Below are positions 1 to 6,207 of a stretch of DNA of 6,207 nt, piece after piece. Origin of the DNA: JAQTRU01 sp041645555 (GTDB taxonomy: Bacteria; Patescibacteriota; Patescibacteriia; Patescibacteriales; JAQTRU01). A model generated the notes under the pieces. It searched no databases. It saw only the letters and a list, made by a program, of their open reading frames with translations, and had not been told where the DNA came from. The DNA is taken from NCBI GenBank assembly GCA_041645555.1, contig JBAZPX010000029.1:1-6207 (forward strand), given 5' to 3'. The position numbers were made by a program, and so were the translations under genes. Numbering within the stretch: position 1 is the first letter of the stretch; each line of letters starts with the position of its first letter.

Positions 1-137
1 GTGAAGTTTTCGTCCTGAGCCGTTTTGCCGGTATGAGTTATCCTGAAATCGCCGCCGCTCGCGGGCTGAGCGTCAAGGCGGTTGAGTGGCGCATGTCGAA
101 GGCGTTGCAGCACTGCGTCGAGCAGTTGGACGGATAG
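1..137 (+). CDS. FecI-like ECF sigma factor, C-terminal end (5'-truncated by window)
   Basis: Only the last 44 codons are present; the frame begins at base 3 and stops with TAG at 135-137. The visible peptide starts EVFVLSRFAGMSYPEIAAAR and continues with GLSVKAVEWRMSKAL. This is the typical sigma-70 region 4.2 helix-turn-helix of FecI-type extracytoplasmic-function sigma factors, which binds the -35 element of target promoters. The pattern 'LSRF.GMSY.EIA...GLSVKAVE' is a family hallmark, and the short tail after the recognition helix is normal. Region 2 and the start lie upstream of the window. The fecR-type gene begins 5 bp after the stop, the usual sigma/anti-sigma pairing, so this sigma factor is inferred to be controlled by that protein and to activate the downstream receptor genes. 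The family call is firm; the exact subgroup and target promoter cannot be decided here. Confidence 0.9.
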   Translation, partial: EVFVLSRFAGMSYPEIAAARGLSVKAVEWRMSKALQHCVEQLDG

Positions 138-142
138 GCAGG

Positions 143-1123
143 ATGGCGGTCGAAAACGAAGGGGACATTCGACGGCGGGAAGCTGCGGCCTGGTTCGCCC
201 GTCTTGGCCAGAAGCGGGTGTCCACAACGGACGTCCAGGACTTCTTCGCCTGGCGTAGGGACCCGGACAATGCGCGCGCCTACGAGCGGGTCGAGAAGAC
301 GTGGAATGCAAGCCGGGCGCTCGCGGACGACCCGGATATCGCCGCACTTACGGCGGAGGCCCTCGGGCAGGCGCCGCCCCAGGTGCGGGCGCGCCATATG
401 GTGTCGCGTCTTTGGAAACCGCTCGCCGCCGGAGCCGCTGCGCTCGCCGCCCTGACCCTGGTCGGAACCTGGGCCCTGAACCGGCCGCTCAGCTACGCCA
501 CCGCCGTCGGCGAGCAGCACACGCTTCGCCTTGCGGACGGCTCGAAAGTGATCCTCGACACCAATAGTCGCGTGGATGTTCGTCTGCGCGCCGACCGCAG
601 GTCTGTGACCCTGGTCTCGGGCCAGGCCTTCTTCGACGTCGAGGGCGATCCCGGCAGGCCCTTCGTGGTCACCGCCGGCGACACTATCGTCACGGCCGTC
701 GGCACGCAGTTCGACGTCCGCAAACTGGGTCAGGGCGCGCGCGTCACCCTGATCGAGGGGCGCGTCGACGTGGCAACCTCCGATACGCCTAAACCAGCCT
801 GGTTCCTGACGCCGGGTCAGCAGGTCGTCACCGCCCAGCGTCGCCCCGAGGTCCGCCAGGTCGACGCCTCGCGGGAAACCAGCTGGACCACGGGTCGCCT
901 CACCTTCGCCGCCACGCCGATCCGCGAGGCCGTCGCCGAGGTCAGCCGCTACAGCAACAGCAGGATCGAACTGAAGGACGCCAGCCTAGCGCACATACCG
1001 GTCAGCGGCGCCTTCGACACGGGCGACACGGAAGCCTTCATCGCCGCCCTGTCGGATCTCTACGGCGTGACGGCCGTGAGAAGCGCCGACGGAGCCATTA
1101 TTCTCGAGGCGCCGAAGCCCTGA
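143..1123 (+). CDS. FecR-family anti-sigma factor / transmembrane signal transducer
   Basis: A 326-residue protein from ATG 143; family members are usually about 310-350. Residues ~11-54 (REAAAWFARL ... FFAWRRDPDNARAYERVEKTW) match the cytoplasmic DUF4880-type N-terminus that holds the sigma factor. Residues ~93-112 (PLAAGAAALAALTLVGTWAL) form one transmembrane helix after a basic stretch, so the rest is periplasmic. Residues ~120-212 are the FecR domain, with LADGSKVILDTNSR and the conserved V-GT-F segment (TAVGTQFDV, 184-192). Residues ~253-322 form a DUF4974/STN-like C-terminal domain (LTFAATPIREAVAEV...) expected to meet the receptor's signalling domain. ATG 143 is preferred over an in-frame GTG at 86 because the extra 19 residues would lie inside the sigma gene and family homology begins at residue ~11. 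Only weak Shine-Dalgarno bases (TAGG, 135-138) precede it, so translational coupling to the sigma gene is likely. Role: passes ligand occupancy of the outer-membrane receptor to the sigma factor. Confidence 0.93.
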   Translation: MAVENEGDIRRREAAAWFARLGQKRVSTTDVQDFFAWRRDPDNARAYERVEKTWNASRALADDPDIAALTAEALGQAPPQVRARHMVSRLWKPLAAGAAALAALTLVGTWALNRPLSYATAVGEQHTLRLADGSKVILDTNSRVDVRLRADRRSVTLVSGQAFFDVEGDPGRPFVVTAGDTIVTAVGTQFDVRKLGQGARVTLIEGRVDVATSDTPKPAWFLTPGQQVVTAQRRPEVRQVDASRETSWTTGRLTFAATPIREAVAEVSRYSNSRIELKDASLAHIPVSGAFDTGDTEAFIAALSDLYGVTAVRSADGAIILEAPKP

Positions 1124-1137
1124 CGAAATAATCTGTC

Positions 1138-1158
1138 CGCGGACTTAGGGGGTCCGCG
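1138..1158 (+). repeat. Perfect 7-bp inverted repeat (hairpin) upstream of the receptor gene
   Basis: CGCGGAC at 1138-1144 pairs exactly with GTCCGCG at 1152-1158 across the loop TTAGGGG. The left arm also sits inside a self-complementary 10-mer, GTCCGCGGAC (1135-1144), so GTCCGCG occurs twice in direct orientation 17 bp apart. The hairpin begins 15 bp after the FecR stop. It is not followed by a T-run (CCTTCCC follows), so a classical intrinsic terminator is unlikely. It could be an mRNA-stabilising or attenuating structure, or a protein binding site. The repeat itself is seen directly; the function is inferred. Confidence 0.5.
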
Positions 1159-1206
1159 CCTTCCCGGCGTCTTTGCCCGTCCCGCATCGAGTGGGGGGAA
1201 GAAAAC

Positions 1207-1213
1207 GGGGAAG
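1207..1213 (+). promoter_or_regulatory. Ribosome binding site of the receptor gene
   Basis: The purine run GGGGAAG lies 3 bases before ATG 1217, within a longer purine stretch from 1191. It supports this ATG, which also gives a well-formed signal peptide. Its bases can pair with 1172-1180 (CCCGT at 1176-1180 with ACGGG at 1205-1209), which could partly hide the site. Confidence 0.6.
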
Positions 1214-1216
1214 ATC

Positions 1217-4174
1217 ATGCGTATCGGTTTGGGGACGACAGCACTCTCAACGGCGCTCATTGTATGCGCTGCGCCGGCCTGGGCCCAGGGCGCGGAGGCT
1301 GTGCGACGCTATGATGCGCCGGCTGGCCCGCTCGCCCGGAGCCTGACCGTCTTCATCGAACAGAGCCGGCTCCAGATCCTTTATCCGGCGGCCCTGGTTG
1401 AAGGTCGGACCTCGCCGGGCCTGCAAGGCGTGTATGGCGCCGAAGCAGGCCTGGCCGCGCTTCTGCGTGATACCGGGCTCAGCTTCCGTCGGACCCGGCC
1501 CAACGTCTATGTCCTGTTCGACCCGGCGGCGCGCGCCGAAGTCCTCGACGACCAGGAACTGACGGTCGTGGACGACGTCGTCGTTACAGGCAGCCTGATC
1601 CGCGGCGTTGGCGACGGCCCCTCTCCTGTAATCACCATCGACCGCGACCAGATGGACCGCGAAGGCCGCGCCACCGTGGCCCAGTTGCTCGCCGCCCTGC
1701 CGCAGAACTTCGGCGGGACCGCCAATGAGGCCGCCCTGAACAACGGCGGGGACCGCTCGGGGACCAACTCGACCTATGCCAACGGCGTCAATCTTCGCGG
1801 GCTGGGCAGCGACGCCACCCTTGTGCTGATCAACGGCCGTCGCATGGCGGGCACGGGCTCCAAGGGCGATTTCGCCGATGTCTCCTCCATTCCGACGGCC
1901 GCGATCAGGCGCGTAGACGTCCTCCTCGACGGCGCCTCGGCCCTCTATGGCGCCGACGCCGTGGGCGGCGTGGTCAACATCATCCTGCGGGACGACTACG
2001 ACGGCGCGGAAACCCGGATCCGGGTCGGCAACACCAGCGACGGGGCCAGTGGAGAATACCAGTTCGGCCAGACCTTCGGCCGCCGCTGGGGCAGCGGAAA
2101 CGCCCTGATCACCTATGAATACAATGATCGCGAGGCCCTCTCCGGAACGGAAAGGCGGCTAGCGAGCGACTCCGATCTCAGATGGCGCGGCGGGGCTGAT
2201 CGCCGTCAATTCTACAGCAGCCCGGGAAACATCGTCATCTTCGATCCGGCGTCAGGCGGCTATGTTCCGGCCTGGGCTATCCCGCCGGGGCAGTCAGGCG
2301 TCGGACTTCAGCCCGGCGACTTCCTGCCCGGGCAGGTCAATCTCGAAAACCTGCGCGCAGGCATCAACGTCCTGCCGCGGCAAACCCGTCACAGCGGCTA
2401 CGCCCTCTGGCGACAGAGCCTCGGCGACCGGCTCGAGATCACAGCCGACGCCCGATACGGCAAGCGGAACTACGAAACCCACTCCTTTCCCATCAGCACC
2501 CTGCTGACGGTGACCAACGCCAACCCGTATTTCGCCTCTCCGACGGGGGCGCGCTCACACACCATCGCCTATTCCTTCCAAGGTCAGATTGCTCCGCCGC
2601 GCATCTTCGGCGAGGTCGAGAGCTTCGGCGCCAGCCTGGGCGGAGCCTTCGACCTGTCCCCGGACTGGCGGATCGACGCCTATGTCGCATACGCCTCGGA
2701 GGAGAGCCGGACCGGCTCTTCCGGGGCGCTCCAGTCTACCTATCTGCGCGAGGCGCTCGGGGCGATCGCCGACAATCCCGCCACCCCTTTCAGCCCCTCG
2801 CGGGACGGATATCTGAACCCCTTCGGCGACGGGGCGGTGAATACGGCAGCCGTGCTCGACTTCATCAGTTCGGGCTACTCCCGCTCCCACAGCCGGACGG
2901 GCGTCGCCTCGGCCAATTTCCAGGTTTCCGGCGCTCTCCTGGAGCTCCCGGGCGGGCCGCTCCGGCTGGCGACGGGCCTTTCCTTCCGCGAGGAAACCTT
3001 CAGGCGCCAGTCCACCGGGTTCAGCAGCGGTCTCGCTCCCACCATCGGGGCCGCAGTCAGGACAGAAAGACAGGTGGCGGCGGCCTTCGGCGAGATCCGC
3101 GTCCCTGTCTTCGGCGCAAGCAACCGTCGTGCAGGTTTCGAACGGCTAGAGCTCTCGCTCGCGGCCCGGTTCGAGGACTATGCCGACGTCGGCCAGACCA
3201 CCAGCCCCAAGATCGGGATCGTCTGGGATCCTGTCGATACGCTGCGCCTCAAGGCCAACTACGGCCGCTCGTTCAGGGCTCCCGCCCTGCGCGAGGTCCA
3301 CGACGCGCCAAGCGCCAGTCCCTCGATCCTTCCGCGCGGCTCGCAGCAGATCCTGTCCATGATCCTCTACGGCGGTAATCCGGACCTGCAGCCGGAAGAG
3401 GCCGACACCTGGACCCTCGGATTCGAGATCCGTCCCGACCTCATTCCCGGACTGCGCGTCGGCGTGAACGGTTTCAGGACCGACTTCCAGAACCGGATCG
3501 GCCAGCCGGCCCGCGAGAGCATCCTCACGGCGCTGAGCGACCCTTCCCTCGCGCCCTTCGTCAGAACCCTGAACCCCACGGACAGCGAGGACCTCGCCGC
3601 GATCCAGGCCATTCTCGACCTGCCCACGACCGGACTGCGCGACCAGTTTCCCGCCTCGTCCTACGGCGCCATCGTCGACGCCCGCTACGTCAATACGACG
3701 AGCGTCCTGGTCCAGGGCGCCGACCTCAACATCGACTACGGCCTCTCCCGCGGAGCGGACGCCTTCGATCTCGGCCTCAACCTGACCTGGCTCGAACGGT
3801 TCGACGCCAGGCCGACGCCGAACGCCCCCAGCGTCTCCCAGCTCGACCGGCCCAATTTTCCAGTCGGCCTGCGCGGCCGGGGCTCGGCCTCCTGGTCGCG
3901 TGGATCCTGGTCCGTCTCGCCCTCGGTCAATTTCGTCAATTCCTATCGCGACCTGACCGGGAAACGCATCGGGTCGTGGACGACCGCCGACCTCGCGGTC
4001 CGCTTCACGCCCGAACAGGGCCCCCTCGCTGGAACCGGTCTCACCTTGACGGTGCAGAACCTGTTCGACCGCGATCCGCCCTTCTATGACGCGCCGGAAG
4101 GCGTGGCCTATGACGCCGCCAACGCCAATGTGCTGGGACGCTTCATCTCGCTGCAACTGACGAAGGCCTGGTGA
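1217..4174 (+). CDS. TonB-dependent outer-membrane receptor with STN signalling domain (transducer type)
   Basis: A complete 985-residue protein. Residues 1-23 are a Sec signal peptide ending APAWA before QGAEA. Residues ~29-103 are a secretin/TonB short N-terminal (STN) domain (LTVFIEQSRLQILYPAALVE ... LLRDTGLSF), the part that signals to FecR-type partners. Residues ~114-124 (ELTVVDDVVVT) are a likely TonB box. The plug spans ~126-260, with VAQLLAALPQNFGG, NLRGLGSDATLVLINGRRM and GASALYGADAVGGVVNIIL. The barrel runs ~265-985 and includes GRSFRAPALREV (683-694), GGNPDLQPEEADTWTLGFE (719-737) and LTVQNLFDRDPPF (944-956). It ends GRFISLQLTKAW with a terminal aromatic residue, as expected for BAM-assembled barrels. 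Role: energised uptake of a large ligand across the outer membrane, plus ligand-dependent signalling through the adjacent FecR/sigma pair. The ligand cannot be read from the sequence. The coupled peptidase gene argues for a peptidic ligand over haem or a plain siderophore, as an inference. Confidence 0.96.
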   Translation: MRIGLGTTALSTALIVCAAPAWAQGAEAVRRYDAPAGPLARSLTVFIEQSRLQILYPAALVEGRTSPGLQGVYGAEAGLAALLRDTGLSFRRTRPNVYVLFDPAARAEVLDDQELTVVDDVVVTGSLIRGVGDGPSPVITIDRDQMDREGRATVAQLLAALPQNFGGTANEAALNNGGDRSGTNSTYANGVNLRGLGSDATLVLINGRRMAGTGSKGDFADVSSIPTAAIRRVDVLLDGASALYGADAVGGVVNIILRDDYDGAETRIRVGNTSDGASGEYQFGQTFGRRWGSGNALITYEYNDREALSGTERRLASDSDLRWRGGADRRQFYSSPGNIVIFDPASGGYVPAWAIPPGQSGVGLQPGDFLPGQVNLENLRAGINVLPRQTRHSGYALWRQSLGDRLEITADARYGKRNYETHSFPISTLLTVTNANPYFASPTGARSHTIAYSFQGQIAPPRIFGEVESFGASLGGAFDLSPDWRIDAYVAYASEESRTGSSGALQSTYLREALGAIADNPATPFSPSRDGYLNPFGDGAVNTAAVLDFISSGYSRSHSRTGVASANFQVSGALLELPGGPLRLATGLSFREETFRRQSTGFSSGLAPTIGAAVRTERQVAAAFGEIRVPVFGASNRRAGFERLELSLAARFEDYADVGQTTSPKIGIVWDPVDTLRLKANYGRSFRAPALREVHDAPSASPSILPRGSQQILSMILYGGNPDLQPEEADTWTLGFEIRPDLIPGLRVGVNGFRTDFQNRIGQPARESILTALSDPSLAPFVRTLNPTDSEDLAAIQAILDLPTTGLRDQFPASSYGAIVDARYVNTTSVLVQGADLNIDYGLSRGADAFDLGLNLTWLERFDARPTPNAPSVSQLDRPNFPVGLRGRGSASWSRGSWSVSPSVNFVNSYRDLTGKRIGSWTTADLAVRFTPEQGPLAGTGLTLTVQNLFDRDPPFYDAPEGVAYDAANANVLGRFISLQLTKAW
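4162..4166 (+). promoter_or_regulatory. Ribosome binding site of the S9 peptidase gene, inside the receptor's 3' end
   Basis: GAAGG lies 7 bases before ATG 4174, inside the last codons of the receptor gene. Stop and start overlap in TGATG (4172-4176), sharing one base. This arrangement fixes the start and points to translational coupling, so receptor and peptidase are probably made together. Confidence 0.65.
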
Positions 4175-6207
4175 TGCGGCGCTCCCTTCTCGCGCTCGCC
4201 CTGGCGACCACGGCGGCATGGCCGGTCGCGGCCCAGACGCCCCGTTCCTTCTCGATCGACGACCTGCTTGCTCACGAGGACATCGGAACGACCCGGATCA
4301 GCCCCGACGGAGCCTGGGTCGCGATCGAACATCAGCGCCCCTATGACCAAGCCGGATCCTATGATCTGTCCACCATGGTCAACGCCATGCTGACCGATCT
4401 GGAGGTCCATCGCGTCGCACAGGACAGGGCGTCGATCCGCCTTGCGACGCCCGGCCACGAGGCCGGCCACCTTTCGGGGCCCTTTTCGCCCGACGGCGCC
4501 CGCATGGCCGTGTTCCGGGTGACGGCCGACGACCTGCAACTCGGCGTTCTGACTCTGGCGACCGGTGAAATCGCCTGGTATCCCTTCACGCCGGAGATGT
4601 CCCAGTTCGGCCAGACCGTCGCCTGGCGCTCGCCGACAGAACTGATTTTCGTCGCCCGACCGCGTCACGATCCGCCTGTCGCCATGCGGGTCGGGTTCAA
4701 GGTCCAGAAGCGCGTGGGACAACTCTGGCGCACGGCCGCCAGCGGCCATGGCGCGAGCGCGGTCTACATCCCGAGCGGCCAGGCCCGGCAGTCCCGGACC
4801 CGGGCCGAGCCCTCCACCCTCGTCGTTCTGGATGTTCGCACCGCAACGCCGCGACAACTGGCCCAAGGTGAGTGGTTCGATCTCAGGCTCTCGCCGGACG
4901 GCCGTCACGCCGCGCTCCTGGAAGACGCAGAGGACCTGCAGCCCCGCCCCGATCGACCGGTCCGGGTGGGCGATCCCATCCGCCGAAGACGGCTGAGCCT
5001 CGTGGATCTCAACAGCGGCGTCGTGCGCAGCCCCTTGCCCGGCCAGGATTTGGCCATGTATCTCATGACCTGGTCGTCCACTTCTGACGCCTTCGTCGTC
5101 TTCGGCCGCCCTCCTGGCGGCGACTTCGACGAGGACGGTCAGTTCTGGACGGTGTCCTCCAGCGGACGCGCCAAGCCCCTTGATTTGGGCCCGCTGAAAC
5201 CCTGGATACAGCGCACCTGGGACGGCGTGGCCATTCCCCTTGCAAGCTGGGACGGCCGCCGGCCGATCGTTCAAGCCCGGACCGCTGACGGCGCCCGCGT
5301 CTGGGCCAGTGCCGGTTCAGCCTTGTCCGACCTTGTTCCTGTCAGGGAGCCCTCGGAACGGATCGTCGAGATCAACGGACGCGCCGCCATCCAGCGCGCT
5401 GACGGGGTCCATGGTTTCACGCCGGACAGCCCCCTCATGGCGCGGGGACAGCTTCGCGACCAGGGACAGATGGCCGACATGGGCAATCCGGTGCGCTGGA
5501 ATCCCTCGCCCCGGGATATGGGCCAACGCACCCTTGTCGATCAGGCCTGTCTGTCACGCCCATCAGGGACGCCCGCCTGCCTGACGCCCCTGGATTCCGA
5601 CGAGGTGGTCCTTGCGGCCAGTCCGCACGCCGACTTCCTTGTCACCCGCCACACGAACCAGGGCGAAAGCGAGGTGCGGCTCCGGTCCGCCAAGGGGATC
5701 AAACCTCTCATCGAGCTCAATGAGGGGTGGTCAGATATCGACTGGGGACGCGTCGTGCCCGTGCCTCATGCGGGTCCGGCCGGCGAGTCCCTGACAAGCT
5801 GGCTTCTCCTGCCGCCCGGCGCGGCGCCAGGGGGCCGCCTGCCCGTCGTGGTGGAGGTCTATCCCGGAACAGCCCCGCGTTCCGCGCCGTCGGCGCTCCT
5901 CCCCGGAGGAACCCGGATGCAGAACAATCCGGCCGTGATCGCGGGGGCGGGCTACGCCGTACTCATCGTCAGCCTGCCGCTCGCGCCCGGGGAACGCCGG
6001 CCGGCCGCGGGGATCGCGGACCGGATTCTGGTTGCGGTCGACGCCGCCGGCGACCTCGGGCTCGTCGATCCCGACCGTGTCGCCCTGATCGGGCACAGCT
6101 TCGGCGGCTACGGCGTCCTCAGCGCCGTGACCCAGAGCGACCGGTTCAGAGCGGTCATCGCCTCCAATGGGTACCCCGATCTGAGCCTGTCCCTGCAGCT
6201 TCCGCCC
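4174..6207 (+). CDS. Secreted S9-family (prolyl oligopeptidase-like) serine peptidase, 3'-truncated by window
   Basis: The frame is open for 678 codons from ATG 4174 to the window end with no stop. Residues 1-20 form a signal peptide (basic MRR, hydrophobic core, cut after VAA before QTPRS), so the enzyme is predicted to be periplasmic. The N-terminal half looks like a beta-propeller, with SPDG motifs at 43-46, 105-108 and 240-243. The alpha/beta-hydrolase domain starts near 525: LPVVVEVYPGT (556-566) occupies the oxyanion strand position, then AGAGYAVLIVSLPL, then VDPDRVALIGHSFGGYG (631-647) with nucleophile Ser642 in G-H-S-F-G-G. The catalytic Asp and His should lie past the window end; a full length near 780-820 is expected from family spacing. 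The only two visible cysteines (459 and 469) could form a disulfide. Likely role: hydrolysis of a peptide or isopeptide ligand brought in by the coupled receptor. Alternatives are a dipeptidyl/acylaminoacyl peptidase for scavenging, or an esterase acting on a siderophore. The S9 fold is firm; the substrate is unknown. Confidence 0.9.
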   Translation, partial: MRRSLLALALATTAAWPVAAQTPRSFSIDDLLAHEDIGTTRISPDGAWVAIEHQRPYDQAGSYDLSTMVNAMLTDLEVHRVAQDRASIRLATPGHEAGHLSGPFSPDGARMAVFRVTADDLQLGVLTLATGEIAWYPFTPEMSQFGQTVAWRSPTELIFVARPRHDPPVAMRVGFKVQKRVGQLWRTAASGHGASAVYIPSGQARQSRTRAEPSTLVVLDVRTATPRQLAQGEWFDLRLSPDGRHAALLEDAEDLQPRPDRPVRVGDPIRRRRLSLVDLNSGVVRSPLPGQDLAMYLMTWSSTSDAFVVFGRPPGGDFDEDGQFWTVSSSGRAKPLDLGPLKPWIQRTWDGVAIPLASWDGRRPIVQARTADGARVWASAGSALSDLVPVREPSERIVEINGRAAIQRADGVHGFTPDSPLMARGQLRDQGQMADMGNPVRWNPSPRDMGQRTLVDQACLSRPSGTPACLTPLDSDEVVLAASPHADFLVTRHTNQGESEVRLRSAKGIKPLIELNEGWSDIDWGRVVPVPHAGPAGESLTSWLLLPPGAAPGGRLPVVVEVYPGTAPRSAPSALLPGGTRMQNNPAVIAGAGYAVLIVSLPLAPGERRPAAGIADRILVAVDAAGDLGLVDPDRVALIGHSFGGYGVLSAVTQSDRFRAVIASNGYPDLSLSLQLPP

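Larger units (their letters stand above)
1124..1216 (+). promoter_or_regulatory. Intergenic leader between the FecR gene and the receptor gene
   Basis: This is the only non-coding gap of note in the window (93 bp). It holds a perfect 7-bp inverted repeat (see separate entry) and a purine-rich run ending in the receptor's ribosome binding site. I see no convincing -35/-10 pair for a housekeeping sigma factor or for a FecI-type sigma factor. The receptor may therefore be transcribed from the upstream operon promoter, or from a lineage-specific ECF promoter that I cannot recognise by eye. In many FecI/FecR systems the receptor gene has its own sigma-dependent promoter, so a start site in this gap is plausible but not shown. 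Confidence 0.4.

Noticed and set aside
86..142. In-frame GTG at 86 extending the FecR protein by 19 residues
   Set aside because: The extension lies inside the sigma factor's region 4.2 codons and has no family resemblance. ATG 143 immediately after the sigma stop gives the normal N-terminus.
1138..1165. Intrinsic terminator after the FecR gene
   Set aside because: The hairpin is real, but it is followed by CCTTCCC and not a T-run, and the 7-nt loop and short stem are weak for termination. The genes on both sides appear functionally linked.
1124..1216. FecI-type or housekeeping promoter for the receptor gene
   Set aside because: I found no pair of -35/-10 elements with correct spacing. The GAAAT at 1125-1129 and TGTCC at 1134-1138 are far too close together to be a promoter.
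3146..4219. Long antisense open frame of 357 codons on the minus strand
   Set aside because: It is a shadow of the receptor barrel. The low-complexity Gly/Arg/Glu/Val-rich translation has no fold signature, and the plus strand carries conserved receptor motifs through the whole stretch.
4108..5274. Long antisense open frame of 388 codons on the minus strand
   Set aside because: It mirrors the S9 peptidase gene in GC-rich DNA. Its translation is rich in Gly/Arg/Ala with no recognisable domain, signal or membrane segment, and the plus-strand protein has clear family motifs.
1..6207. Lasso-peptide precursor or maturation genes, CRISPR arrays, tRNA genes or insertion sequences
   Set aside because: Nearly all sequence is covered by the four genes, and the one 93-bp gap has no small ORF. 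No repeat arrays, tRNA-like cloverleaf or transposase motif was seen.

Overview
The window is GC-rich with strongly G/C-ending codons, and reads as one rightward co-oriented gene string from an alphaproteobacterium. The style of the proteins (an ECF sigma factor of FecI type, a FecR with a DUF4880-like N-terminus, an STN-containing TonB-dependent receptor and a periplasmic S9 peptidase) suggests the Caulobacterales (Brevundimonas/Caulobacter-like) or a sphingomonad. The lineage is inferred from gene style, not from a marker gene.

Layout: (1) positions 1-137, the last 44 codons of a FecI-like ECF sigma factor (region 4.2 helix-turn-helix). (2) 143-1123, a complete FecR-family inner-membrane anti-sigma regulator. 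(3) 1124-1216, a 93-bp intergenic stretch with a 7-bp perfect hairpin and a second, weaker pairing that would cover the receptor's ribosome binding site. (4) 1217-4174, a complete 985-residue TonB-dependent outer-membrane receptor with signal peptide, STN signalling domain, plug and barrel. (5) 4174-6207 (runs off the window), a secreted S9/prolyl-oligopeptidase-family serine hydrolase whose start overlaps the receptor stop by one base. This last gene has no stop codon inside the window. Both strands were read; the long antisense ORFs are shadows of these genes.

Together the genes form a complete cell-surface signalling and uptake circuit. A ligand would bind the receptor; the receptor's STN domain would touch the periplasmic C-terminal domain of FecR; FecR would release or activate the sigma factor; and the locus would be expressed. 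The unusual part is that the receptor is translationally coupled to a periplasmic peptidase. The ligand is therefore more likely to be peptidic (an imported peptide or RiPP, or a peptide siderophore) that is cut after import than a simple iron chelate. The same gene set (FecI, FecR, TonB receptor, S9-type isopeptidase) accompanies proteobacterial lasso-peptide clusters such as astexin. However, the peptidase here does not look like a close AtxE2 relative, and no precursor or maturation gene is in view, so the ligand stays open.
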